Of a DNA stretch of 64,000 bases, positions 48,001-61,095 are shown in pieces. Under the pieces are notes generated by a model. It was given only the letters and a program-made list of their open reading frames with translations, ran no database searches and had not been told where the DNA came from. Each line of letters starts with the position of its first letter. Within the stretch, counting starts at the first letter, position 1. Both the position numbers and the translations under genes were made by a program. The DNA is from Acorus gramineus (Eukaryota; Streptophyta; Magnoliopsida; Acorales; Acoraceae): positions 3,064,208-3,128,207 of the forward strand of contig JAUJYN010000012.1 in NCBI GenBank assembly GCA_030737835.1. The letters are read 5' to 3'.

Positions 48001-50862
48001 TGAACCACTAAGGGCCAAGCCTGTGGCTGAGGTTGTGAAACATCTTAAAAGAAGTACTATATCTGTGGAAGCACCTGCAAACACCAAAAATGTATCTAGT
48101 CAACCATCTAAGAAGAAATCACAACAGAAGGTAACATTTATTTAGTGTTTTAATTGATGAATTGCATCTCTTATATTTTAACATAGAGAACATGACCGTC
48201 TTTGTTCTAGATGCAGATGAGTTTGATTCTTTAAGAAGTTAAAACATAATGTTCATAAATTTTACTTGAGAATCTACGTAAGGTAACATGTTAGTGTGTA
48301 AAAAGGAGCCTTCTTTATGGTGTTGCATTCAAATATTCAGTGTTTCACTTGGTGTAAAGTGTCAACAGTGCCATGATATATATTCACATTAATCGTATAA
48401 GGCTTAACTTTATAGGAACTTTTGTAATGGCATGAAATAAATACATAATCATGCACTTATATAAGTGTATATGCATGCATATATTCATGTAAATCAACAA
48501 GTACATAGGTGACCCCTCCCTCCCTCTCACCCTATGTTTGTGTATTAGAGAATGGCAAACATGCGCCCTCAGTGTAATGAATTATTTTTAAATTAAATTA
48601 AATCAAATGAAAGGTCCTCATAAATGCAGATGCGGAATAAGAAGATGCAATTGGACCATACAGGTCTCAAACCTGTGACCTTCGTGTTAAAATTTTGCCA
48701 GAGAAAATTTCATTAAAATGAAATCAAACAAGCTATTTTCTTGGCTAGGTGGCATTGTTGGCAGCATTGTCTGCTACTAGATGAATGCAAATTTCTTTTA
48801 GTAGAGTTTCATGAGTGTTACCTGAAATTTTAAAACATGCATGGTCTCTTTCTGGGTAATCTTATTTGTGGTACCTGAAATTTTAAATTATTTTGTGCAT
48901 TTTGATTTGGATGACGCAATTTAGTTCAGTACAACTCTTGAGGTTTTTGACTTCTGATTGATTATTTTTTGAAAGAAGATATGAACTTATATTATATTAA
49001 AGCCCCGAATAAAAGGAGACGAGGGATCTCCATACAAAAACCAAAAATTCGATTAGGAATAAATTCCAAATCGAAAAAATACAAAAAATTACTGCCTCAC
49101 AAACCAAGAGTGACCCATAATTCTGGAAGGATTATCTACTTGGAGAACCATCTTCACCCAATCCTTGAGCATGTATGAAATTTGTGCCCAAGTATTTTCC
49201 ACATACACCCTCTTTTTTTTTGGAAAAGACCTTCATTTTCGTGTTAACCAAATACACCAACAAACCATTTGAGGAATAAGCCATTGAAATTTGGCTTCAT
49301 TACTACGATCACCTTTCTTCCTTCTATGACGGAATGGATTCCACATCTCATCCATATTATGAACAACATGTCGAACCAATTGCTTTTCCAACCAACTTTC
49401 AAATCGATAAAACGAATAGGCATCTGAAAAACAAATGCTCCCTATCCTCCTCTTCACCACCACATAGTAAACAGGAAGTATCGCCATCATGGGCCCACTT
49501 TGCTCTATTCACCTTGGTTAGTACTCTGTCTAGAGAGAGAAGCCACATGAAAGCTCTTATTTTCAAAGGTGCAAGAGTCTCCCAGATAAGAGTATGGATT
49601 TTAGCGGCCGGAATGGGAGATGATATTTTGTTGATCTTCCGATAAAGTGATAAAGTGTTTTCACCGAGAAGCCAAGAAGAGGGGCCAGCTTCCATTTCAC
49701 CACATCTTCATCTTCCAATCTTAATTCGACACCACAAGTAAATGAATCACAAATCAAATCATTCACATTTGGTTCCACCCGGAAGATTAGGACAAAGGCT
49801 AGCCGGTGACAAACATCATTGAAATGGCAATATAGACTTCTAGACTTATGACTGATTACATTCACTGAAACGGCGATATAGAGTTATGGGAAGATAAATT
49901 TGATAACATCATTGTGGAGGATTATCTAGCAAATAATATAAAGCACATATAATCAGAAAACGAAGCAGGTTCTCATCAGCCCACCAAAAACAAAGAGGGC
50001 TGAAATAAAGATTGCTTCACTATATGTTTGTAAATGATGAATAGTCTATTTCCATTTTTATTCAGTTGAACCTCAATATATGTTTGTAAATTTGCCCAAA
50101 GTTCTGGAGCAGTTTCTTCCAAGTGGATTAGAAGTCAATGATTGCTTCATTCTTTTTTGTGTTAAAATATTATGTTCATACTGAATACAGAATCATGGTG
50201 TGTAAAATTTATGATTATCTGTCTATGTGTTTGATGTATTGTCTGATATACCGTATGAATAGTGCAGACAGATTTATCAGTGGATGGTTTTCTCCGTTCG
50301 TTGGGCCTCGAGAAGTACCTCATAACATTCCAAGCAGAGGAAGTAAATATTCAGCACTTCTCTAACATCCTTTTTTGTTTTTTCCCTCTTTTGAAAAGCT
50401 ATTTCTAATTGTACTGTTGTTGCTGCATATTCAGGTGGATATGACTGCTCTCAAGCACATGTCGGATGAGGATCTCAAGGCCCTTGGAATTCCTATGGTA
50501 ACAATAACAAAAAAATCATCTTTGTTCTTTAAGGCATCCATCTCTTGGTCAATTTATTTGAGCCAACCTTAACATACACGAGAAGTTCACAATTAATGTT
50601 TCCATTTGAAGTGTTATGCCATCTCAACGTCACATCAGTTGGGTACACTTTGTTATGTTCTTTCATATCACTGTTCTGAGCAATAGATGTGATATGGATC
50701 ACACACCGACATGTCCATGCACTATGTTGGATCAGGATTCTCATGTCAGATATAAATTGTTTGTCTTCTTGTTGTTTTTTATGATTGGATATGCTTATGA
50801 TTGAATTCATGTTTCAGGGTCCCAGGAAGAAGATACTCCTGGCCTTGGATCCAAGAACCTAG
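45084..50862 (+). CDS. SAM (sterile alpha motif) domain protein, 6 exons
   Basis: A small plant protein of unknown process with a C-terminal SAM protein-interaction domain. Exons: 45084-45190, 47698-47765, 47862-48130, 50268-50342, 50435-50497, 50818-50862; 627 nt, 208 aa. The N-terminus is charged (MYADRVAEGTKRSVKERLNG). The middle carries two related basic segments, GARDLRLKLQKK and GVRDLREKLSG. The SAM domain fills residues 149-208: TDLSVDGFLRSLGLEKYLIT, then VDMTALKHMSDEDLKALGIP and MGPRKKILLALDPRT. The L-x2-M-x-DEDL and LGI-x3-G-x-R signature is canonical for SAM. From memory it resembles Arabidopsis At3g07760. Introns 1 and 3 exceed 2 kb and hold a hAT MITE and a LINE fragment. The start is the first ATG in the frame conserved across the family. 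Confidence 0.9.
46068..46509. mobile_element. hAT-type MITE in SAM gene intron 1
   Basis: A 442 bp element. The left terminus is TAGGGCTGGTAAACGA; the right terminus, reversed, is TAGGGGTGGTAAACGA (one mismatch). It is flanked by a perfect 8 bp duplication, TTTCTAGT (46,060-46,067 and 46,510-46,517), diagnostic of hAT. Both arms are filled with GGCTCGGCTCGG-type subterminal repeats in opposite orientation, so the element could fold into a large GC-rich hairpin. There is no transposase. Confidence 0.9.
48966..49870 (-). mobile_element. Decayed LINE fragment, antisense in SAM gene intron 3
   Basis: The minus strand encodes, across at least three frames, pieces of the zinc-binding reverse-transcriptase C-terminal domain (zf-RVT) of plant non-LTR retrotransposons. 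These are FSVKTLYHFI (49,563-49,865), then IWETLAPLKIRAFMWLLSLD and CLLCGGEEEDREHLFFRC (49,399-49,695), then WCIWLTRK (49,233-49,490). Frame changes break the reading, so it is dead. A probable 3' UTR extends left to about 48,966. The outer boundaries are approximate and no target-site duplication was found. Confidence 0.8.
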
Positions 50863-52661
50863 AACCCGGAACAACCATGGATGGACTTATCCTCATTTTC
50901 AAGATGGGGCAGATCGCTGCAAGTGGAATTTCATTCTGAACATGTTTTTTTTAAATCCGATCGTCAAAGCAACTTATGGAATGAGCCTGCCATGGTCAAA
51001 CATGTATCTTTTTTTCTTTAAGTTTTTCCTGTATCTGTGCAGGTTGTATGACTGGAATATTTATTCTAATATCAAATGCCTTGCGTGTCATCATTTTGTG
51101 GTCCTTTTTTTTCTTTTTCTTTTTTTTTTTTTTTGGGCGGGGTGTGGGGTTGTGTGATAAGTTCTGATTGTTCTTTTTTTTTTGTTGGGGGTGGGTTTAG
51201 ATTAAGACCTGAAAATTAATTCCCAATTGACATGATATGTTTTCATCAGATTAGTCTTCATGCTATACAAGCACTGACTTTTTGTAGCTCTCTCTTGTCT
51301 CCTCAATTTTATGGTGCACAATTTTAATTCCATTATTTATGCCTATACTGTCCTTAAAAAATGCTCTTTGCATATTAATTCTTCTAAATCCCTAATATGT
51401 TGTAGCAATTAATATCATGAAATCAGCCTACACATTATTACTTCTGTTTTTACACACTTTAAGTGGTATTCAAAACCTCAACACATTCTGCATTATTTTC
51501 TTTTATGGAAATTGAAATCCCTCATAGACCCTCAACCAAGCTAATCACATTAACCAAAAAAAGAAGTTATACTTGGCCCATTTTGCAACACACATTGTGA
51601 TTTTTTTTTTTTTTTTTGGATATGTTTAGCTAATGAAATATATATTTTTTATAAAAATTGAAACACATACTCTATGAATTAAATGTATATATTTTTATTT
51701 TATAATACAATATTTACTAAAATAGTAGAGTATATACTGTGTGTTAGATGATTTCATACACTGTATTAGTGTAACAATTATAAATTGAGACCGCAAAATA
51801 GATAGTGTATCAAAACCCTAAAAACTATGGAAAATATTACATGCAATATCTTTTCCAGCCCCAACAATGAATCACATGATCCATTTATTGAAAAAGTGAA
51901 AAATTTCTAACACATACTTTGTTAACGTTGTGTGATGCTACTAAAAGCATACGGGACTGTAATTGAGACAAAAAAACTGTGTGAAGGCCTTCATTCATTT
52001 CTATTTTAAAAAGAATATTTCTAAAGAAAAAACAGCCAACTTATTGCAACCCAATTTGACTGTGCACTTGTATTTATGATGAGCGCTGATACATTCAATC
52101 CTTTTTACAGTCCTATATACTATCATAGCACAGTGTATACTACACTTTCATAGTATATGAGCTTTATCATAGTGTATAGAGTAAAAAAGAAAAAAAAAAT
52201 TAAACGAGAATATATTAATGTATTTCAATATATATTTCATTTCATATAACAATATATACTTCAATGGAAGAGTGATTTTATAAAAAAATAAAGTGAAATG
52301 CACAAGAGGCTGGACATCATTTTCCATTTGTGACGAGGAAAATGTTATTTTGCAGTCTCTTTTGCAAAACTGTATCACATTTTAATGGTCAAATTCAATA
52401 CACTTCAAAACAGTATATATATTTTTGTAAAGAGATACTCTTAAACAAATACAGGGATGGGACTGACCTCTAGCATACTAATTAAAGCAATTGATTACAG
52501 TGAAAGTCCCACAATATTGCTCTCTCTTGACACCTAATCATATCACATTTAATGGTGAATACTAATTTTAATGTAAATCCTATTGCATCGCTCTGATTTG
52601 ATCCCAAAATAATCGTTCATGAAAAAAAAAAAAAATGGACCGACCTTAAAAAATAAATTTA
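50863..52661. other. Convergent spacer between SAM and PIG-S genes
   Basis: The 3' ends of two genes face each other. The sequence is AT-rich with long T runs (near 51,115-51,136, 51,174 and 51,602). No coding exon, RNA gene or clear element end is seen. Confidence 0.55.
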
Positions 52662-55600
52662 TCACTGCGTGCGTGCACGTGATGCCAAATACTTGGCTCT
52701 TTCCTGCTTGTAACGTTTGAGTTCTTTGGCAGCTGCAAGTAGTACGTGCATCGATACCGGCGCAAAGAAAGGCTGAAAAGGAGAAACACAAGTCTAAAAA
52801 GTCAGGCAATCAATGGAAGTATATTATGCATCATTCGATGTTGACAATACTCTCAGAAATGCACCATGGCTTTCACACTGAAAATGCTTCTAGTACTTCA
52901 AAAGGAATTGAATCATTTTGATAGGGAAAGAGCTTGGACTGGAGTGGGCAAGCATATCAATGAGACAGACTTATCAATAATCAGGTGCAAAATGAAAAGA
53001 TTGTGATAATGTGTGGATGTATTGGAGTCTCATTGTATGAACCATTTAAGCTACTAATTTTTTACCCAAAAAAAAAAAAAATCAGGTGCAAAAAGAAGCC
53101 ATCTAGTAGTGGATGTTATAGCAAAGTCATTCTACTCATGCTACAGACCATTGATTGTGTTCAACCATGGCAGCAATCAAGGATCATTAACCAAACTATG
53201 TGGGCTGTAGTCATTGCAAGCAGCAAAAATATCTCAAAATCAAGTGCAAATCTGTGGGCTGTGACGCTGCCTCATGTGGTTCATATCCAATTAGGAGAAT
53301 ACTAGGCTTATCCATTCTAACAAATCTTTCTCTTTTAATAGGGTGCTGAACACAGTCATTTCCCGCAGTCCTTTTGCAGCCCCCACTTTCCCCTAACCTA
53401 TGTTAAGAAAATGCAAAAAGGTATGCATTCGATTCATTAGAGCATTTACTTCTTTTTTCTTCTTTTTTTTTTGGTAAAGATACATACTTCATTAAACAAG
53501 TATATACCTTTAAAACAAAGTTTCAAACATGTTGGGGCTGCAAAGGGAACACCACTCAAAATATAATAACATTACGCTCTATTTGAAGATAGATTGCCAT
53601 ACAAGTCACTGACCATGTAGATGGCAAAGTAATGCTCAAAAGAAGAATAGCTGATTGACATGATGGATGGATGAAAAAATGCATCTTCAGCTAATGCCCT
53701 TGCCTTCCTAGAGGAAACTGCAGAAGCGACAGAAGAATATCAAATCGATTTAATGCTTGAAATAATAATGTTAGAAAAGATGATTTATATTAGTGAATGC
53801 ATTATATAGTCGAGAGAGAATATACCAGCAGAAGCATCATATATTCCCTGAGAAGCATTGTGCTGAGCCAGAGAAGCAGCTTCGAGAGAAAGCTTTACCT
53901 GGAGAAGCGAATGTCAAAAAACTTGAATCAGGTAGGAGCATTTAACAATATCAGTTCAACAGGCATCATTCAAGCACCACTTCATGGTAATACAGGGCAA
54001 TCTAGAGATATAAATAAAACATAACAGCAATTCCAGCATAGATGATCAATCAGATAAAAATCAAATAAAAAAGGACAACTAAACCATAGAAGACCATATA
54101 AGGGGTGAATGCTACACATTAATTGTTAAAATATTTCACATGTACATTCAAAAGGATCAATTTTACTTGGAGAAGCAGTATTTCCCTGAAAAAATTATGG
54201 CTTATTGCCTTATTCTGATTAGGGATCAACTCTATTTAATAAATTTGAAACTGCAACTCTCAAGTGTTAACTGCATAACTTCCTTTCTTGCATTACTGAA
54301 ATGCAAAAGCACATTCATAAGTTAACATGCTTAACATAGAAAAAAATCACAGATTGTGAGACTGCTGCAGACCAATACATATGAACTGTTTGTAGTCTGC
54401 TATGAAACATTTGTATCTTCATGAACTGTGACGACATGTACAACTACACACAAGCTGTAGTCCAACATATTATGGGGGTCACTTGGCATAAAACCCAAAA
54501 ATCTAAAGTCTGCAGTACATTAAAAATTAATTATCATCATAAAAATACAAATAACAAATTGATTCATTTGAATGCACTCAACATTCCAATTGGAAAATTG
54601 CTTGGGATGTCCAAATCAACATGCCACTCATATTACAGACAAGTCAACAAAGTAATGACAACGCATAACATAAGCATGCATTCATTGCATCTTTGAAAGA
54701 AAAATCAAGTGTATTCGTTTTATCTGAAATTGGGGAGGCAAGGTATCCACATCTGCTGGCAGTTAGTGTAAGAATTGTACATTACTCCATCATAATTCAT
54801 GAGAGAAACCTCAAACTGAATCTCAAACAATACAAATTTGATAGGGCATGATAGAAGACCAACACAAAGTGGCTTGATAATCTTGATCTGCGGTCCTTTA
54901 TGTACACCAAAACATTACAAGAAATGAACCAAAGAAATCCATTTACTCAGACGCATAGTGACCTTTGATCTGTATAACCACCAAACAGTGCTAGCATTTC
55001 TTTCTTTTTAAACCTTTGCACAGAGATCCCTCATCTGCTTCTTTGTTCGGAGGCTGTCTATTAGTAAGATAGCACCTACATTTTCTAAAAAAAGGAAAAA
55101 AAAAAAAAAACATTGCTAGCCATAGAGATGATATGTTCCTTCCAAAAAGAATTTTCAGTCACTCAGGAGAGCACATATGGTTTAATATACTCATTATATG
55201 AAGCATGATAGTGGACAACAAAGGAAGCTCAAATCTAACATTTTTATGGGAGTCAAAAACAGAAAATTGGCATGCATAAACACAGATTAAAAGGATTTCA
55301 TTGTACTGACAAAACAATTTGTAGACTAACATATTATCTCTGCATTTTATTTGTCATGCAATAGAGGGAAAAAAAATACACTATTGCAATGCATTGACAT
55401 AGATAATGTCGTATTTCATTCAGAATTATTGATTGATAAGGAGAAGAACACAAAAGAGGTGCACAATCAAGAAATACAGATGCACATGCCAAGAACATGT
55501 ATATAAGAAATACCTGTTTTCCAATTTCATCCATGACAATCATCCTCGGCAGTGATTGTACCTGCATGGCTTAATTCTGTTAAACAACAAGCTGAAGAGA

Positions 55601-58600
55601 AAAAAGAAGATGACAGCTACCAAGAATCAGAGCTTTAAGTGAGGGTTGAGGCAAACCAGTCTGGAAAGAGATCCAAGGGTAGTTACACACGAATCTAAAT
55701 TGGAACATGCATGATGGCGGAATAATACATCTAGCTCCCTGCAAAAGACAAAAAAAAAATGTAACGCAAACTAATGGCTTCTATTAGTGGATATGATTTG
55801 CTTTTACACTGCATTTTTCCAGAAAAAATATGCTTAAGAAGTTCTGTAGTTCATATTATCTATCCTCACCAGAAAACAACTAGACCTATAGAAAAATCAA
55901 AAATAATTTTTTGGGAAAGCCAAAGTTGGAGAGAAGTACTACCCGGTATTATAAAAAGCAATATCGTTTTCCTTTCAAGAATTTGTTTCTAGTTCTGTGT
56001 GTTCTGATATGTCCATCTAATAAAGACAATGCTAATAGAGGCAATGTCCAATTCATTGGAGCTTACACTTAGCATATCTGGGAGATGGTGGTCTGATTCA
56101 TCAAAGATTGGGTCGCTACTGTGCTGGGGCTAGTACAGTGATGTATTTAAAGGAGTTTTATCATTGAGGAGCAGTGTGAATTGCAGTGGTCAGCCAGTTG
56201 GTCTCACAGTAGAATCCTCTTCTACTATGATCCAACTAGGCTGAGCTATGTTTTGTTTCCCCCTTTTTTGCTTCTATCTTTTGGTATGTATTGGCATTCT
56301 CTTCTATTTGACATAATGAGGCCGGATGCCTACTATTTCATAAAAAATGCTAATAAAGGCAATGTCGCTTCCTCCATTGCTACTTGTTTCGAGGGGATAG
56401 GAAAATCTCCAAGGGCTGAAAAGCTGAAATATATTTTCATTCACCATACTATTCATACACATCTACAATTGCATTATAGAGAGAATACATAAGACTCCCC
56501 ACTAATCCCAATAACCACTAATAACTACCCACTACTACACTTCCATTAAATACCCCTTTTTAGATAAATCCAACTACAACCCCACTTCTACTAATCAAGC
56601 CTACTGAATGAAATAATTTATTCATTGAAAACATAAGCACACATAGCAGTCCTATCCTTTGAAGAATCCTGTCCGCCATGTTCAAGTTTTTCAAACACTA
56701 AACATTGTCAAAAGAAAGGTGACAGGTTCAAGGGGGCCTTCATCCTTGTAGCCACTTCGACACGGGAAACAATAGAGGCCTCACACCCCTCAAAGTGGAT
56801 ATTTACCATTTTTACACGCATACCATGAGAGCCAATTTCTTGGGTGATCGTATGTTGTAAAGGCAAAAAGGTATGGAGGAAGGCTTCCTTGAAGAAGTGG
56901 TTAGGAGAAAGATGCCCTCGAAGCGGACACATTCACAACATTTACATTTATCACTCATACAAGTTTTGGACATGGAGCTTTGAAGAATTAGAACTTTTGA
57001 GCACTAGTTTCTTTAGAGGATGGATAGGGGTGTGCATATAATTAGTATATGAAACATTAGTTCTTTTGAGAAGTGGCCTGAGGGCAGTGGATAGTTATTA
57101 GTGGTTATTGGGAACAATAAGGAGTTATCGGTACTCTTTATATACATATGTAGATGCCGCCTAACTTAATATGAATGAAGAAATCATTTCAATGGGATTT
57201 GACTTCTAGGAGATTTCTTCCTTTTTTTTAAACCAATGGTGGTATCCACCTATGATATCAGATAGTAGGTTCCACAAACCGGTGGACTATATCCACATTT
57301 AAAAGTTTTTAAGGAAATGGTTGGATATTGATAGGGAAGATAGTTAAACAGGTTTCTCTTGGAATGGTGTTAATTTGTATTTTATCTCAATCCAAAATAC
57401 TTAACAAAACCTCTGCATTTTTATCATTAAAAGAGGCCAGTTTCCCTCGAAGTGAACCACAGTTTATTTCAGCCCATATGCATCCATGCATATGAATATT
57501 CACACATGTAGTTGAATAGCATGCATTCAAGAAACAAGAAATAGTATTTGAAATTATGGATGTGAATACTGAGAAAGCTGAATGTGGCTACAAGAGATAA
57601 CTGTGTAGCAAAACAAAGAAGGATGAAGTTTTTACAGTAACGTATAAGTGCAATATAAGCTCAAGATGACAATAATAAGACGAAAGCATTCCAAACGCCC
57701 TAAATTAGAAAGGAGAACCACAAAGAAGTGCTAAAATGCATGGATATAATAAAAGCACAGACATTATAAAGGAACAAGGTTCATGAAACTAGGGAAAACC
57801 AAAGGAGAGAAAGTTGTTTATCTTGTTGTTAATGGCTTGACGCTGAGCATGGAAACAAGGTATTCATTTTAATGTTTTCCAAAAGTGTAATAAAATGAAC
57901 CGTCAATTTCAGTGAGATACTAGACCACAAAGAAAATAGATGAAGCTTCCATTTTACCATTCTGTGAATCCATTCTCACTAGCTACAAAGTTGGAGATGC
58001 CCAACCCAGTAGTCTGGACATTGCTTGATTTAAGACCAAACAGTTGCCGTAGTTGTCCCACAAAGACCTGGAAAACCTTTTGGAGATCCTGTTCGAGATT
58101 TTGAAAGCATTAGTCTTAATCCAATGATTTTTTTTTTTTTTTTGAAAATTGGTGCCCCCCAGGGGTTTGATCCACTTTCACTGACCTCCTTTTTGGAGAG
58201 GAGAGTGCCAATATAAATTATTGATAAAAACAAGCTAAAAATACAACGAAAATGTTTTATCTGAGAATACAGAAGCAAATTTCATGTCTGAGAATAAATT
58301 CGAATAAGAAAACAGTTATCCAACACTAATAATCTGAATACCTAAACAAAGCCTATGAAAATTAACCACAAGAAAGAAGATGCATTAGTTTGAAGTCTCA
58401 TAACGTCATTTAAACCACTTCCGGTATGCTATTGCACATAAAATCACATCAAATTCATTCCTAGATGCTAACAGCCCTTCCTGAGATTAAAGTATCCAAG
58501 TTTTCTGAAATTACATCATCAATAGTTTTGTCCTTAGTTCTTACATATCACACTAAAATATAGGTTCCTTGAAGATATGGTTTACACCAGATCAAATTTG

Positions 58601-61049
58601 GTTTAACATTTCAAAAAGTCATTAAAAAAATCTTCAACAGGTAGAATCAACAAACTATAAATGAGATAACATTTAAAAAATGAGCAGTATTACAGTATGG
58701 GTAAACTAACCATGGACGGAATGGTCTTCCTTGGGGTTCCTGTGTTTCTCCTCCCAGCAAGAGGATCTTGTGTGGGCCCTAAGCATTCTGGTGGGTTCCA
58801 GACAACTACACCGCCCCAGGTCTACATCACAGTAATTGGAGTTAAGACAAATTGCATGTTCCCAATGTGCACAAAAAAAAAAATGCAAGAGATCTGTACG
58901 CATACAATCATACCGGAGAAATATATCCATTAGTCATGGAAATCTCCCCATTTGGAAGCCGTAACAGTAGAGGGCACTCCTTGGCAGATGGTACATACCT
59001 GTGGTTAGGGAAAGAGAATGAATAACACTATTCAAATAAAATGGAATCTCCATTTACAGAAGAAAATCAAATTTATTTTAGCAAAGTCACAGATATTGAA
59101 CAAAATATGACTTGTTTCAAATGACAATTAAGAAGCAGGTTGAACATGGATATCTGCCTATGAACATACACACATGCCCTTTAGAAGCCAACAAGGTTAT
59201 GCAATTTAGCATGTTCTAATTCAATCATATTAAGCATATGAGGCAAATGAACTAGAAACTCCTGAGAGAATACAAATTTGAAATCCAAGAGATAAAACTT
59301 TATGATGCTCCTTCATTCATAGAAAAAGTTTGGGCAGGAAGGAGACTGCTACCATGGGGAGGGTAGAGATGTGCTATCCCATCACATTAGATGTATTCAA
59401 AATAACTCAGCCTAGTCATTTTTCTCATTTTCGCTTCAACAACATGATTCTATGTTAGGTTGTCGAGATATCTAGGCAGAGGCACTGATACTTTTCCACA
59501 GAGTTAGCAACCTGTTCAGCTACAAAATAATACCTAAAATCCAACTAAAAAGTAGAAAAACATTAAACACAAGCAAAGTTCATTAAAATAACAAATATTA
59601 GGCCTATTAGGCGGAGAAGGCCCAGCCTAGATGATGGATTAGAGCATTCTTCCCTCGCAAGGACAGAGCAATCAAGCACCAAAGGCTGATGCCTTTAGAA
59701 ACAGTTCTACATATAAACTAACAAACAAAATTGATTTGTGCTTAAAATGTCTACCTATAGTGTCCTCTCCACTTGTTCAATGATTCATATGCCAATAATT
59801 CCTGATTACTGAAAAATGTACGACACAAAAAACATGTATTTTTTGTGATGAAAAATGTATTGTTTGATTCTTAGGGCCAATTTTGATCACCATTCTCATT
59901 CTCATTCTACTGGTGCCTCCAGGCAAATGGTGTCTGAAATCCTTCATTCTATGGCATTCCTAAGCATCACAGAAAAAAAATCTATTGATTTCTCATTTCC
60001 ACAGAATCAATCAGAAGTACATTCCTGTGGAAAGTAAAATTCTCATTCTAGATAAACATTTGGGTGTCAACAAAATAAGAAATTCTTTCGAAGGCATGTA
60101 TCATGATATAATGAGACAATCTAAAGGATATACGATGATTAGACATCATGAAGGAAATTGACAAAAACCCAAAGGTGGATAGATAATGGCCACTAAAGCA
60201 AGGATGTTGAAAAAAAGTCCGATCTTTTTCATGGCATTACAAGAATTGAGACTTCACTGCATTGTTTTTGGACATTTCCACAGTAATATATCAATTACAT
60301 ATAAACTCTCTCTTATTGAGATAAAATCCTAATATAAACTCTGGATCAAGAAATAGATTACAAAGAGATACCATCATGTAAGGTTAAGGCTAAAGAATGT
60401 AAGAAAATCCCAAAACTTGAAAATTCCAAAGATATGACAGGTAATGATAACTGCGAAAAATTTTAAGGAAAGAAGTTTCCCTATTGAGAGTGAACATAAT
60501 AAGAAAATGAGATTGCTGCATTGCCTCATGACAATTCTACAATCTATCCTGGTCTTATTGTCGATATAATTTGGCCTTCTAATCAATTTTAGAAAAATGA
60601 TCCACAGTAGTATACTTTTCTACAGAAATCCATAGCATAGCTACAACAGAAAAGGAAAAAAATAATTTCAACAAAAGCTACAGTAAATCTCAAAATGAAA
60701 TAATGGCATGTGATGCAGTATATTGGATGAAAAAAATATACACCACAAATTGTAGAACTCTTGTTCGGCCAGCAGCAGCAATAGAAGTATCCAGATGCCA
60801 CTCGTTGGAGTTTACCTATCAATTTTCGCACATGTTAGTGATAACTGGGATTTTACCTTTTTACTTAACTAGGCAGAAATTCTGACATAAATAACTCGAA
60901 GCTAAGTAATGGAAAAAGTAAGATGTTGAAATATCCATATTTGTTATAACTGATTGCAAGACTGGTCATCAAACTCCTGCACAGCACACCAGCTAGGCCA
61001 TATCCACAAATTTTTAATCCCAGTAAGATGTGAAATTGAAAAGTTAACC

Positions 61050-61095
<46 letters not shown>

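Noticed and set aside
58122-58205. T-run followed by sequence with a B-box-like GGGGTTTGATCC
   Set aside because: It resembles a retroelement end, but I found neither a target-site duplication nor an A-box, so I left it unannotated.
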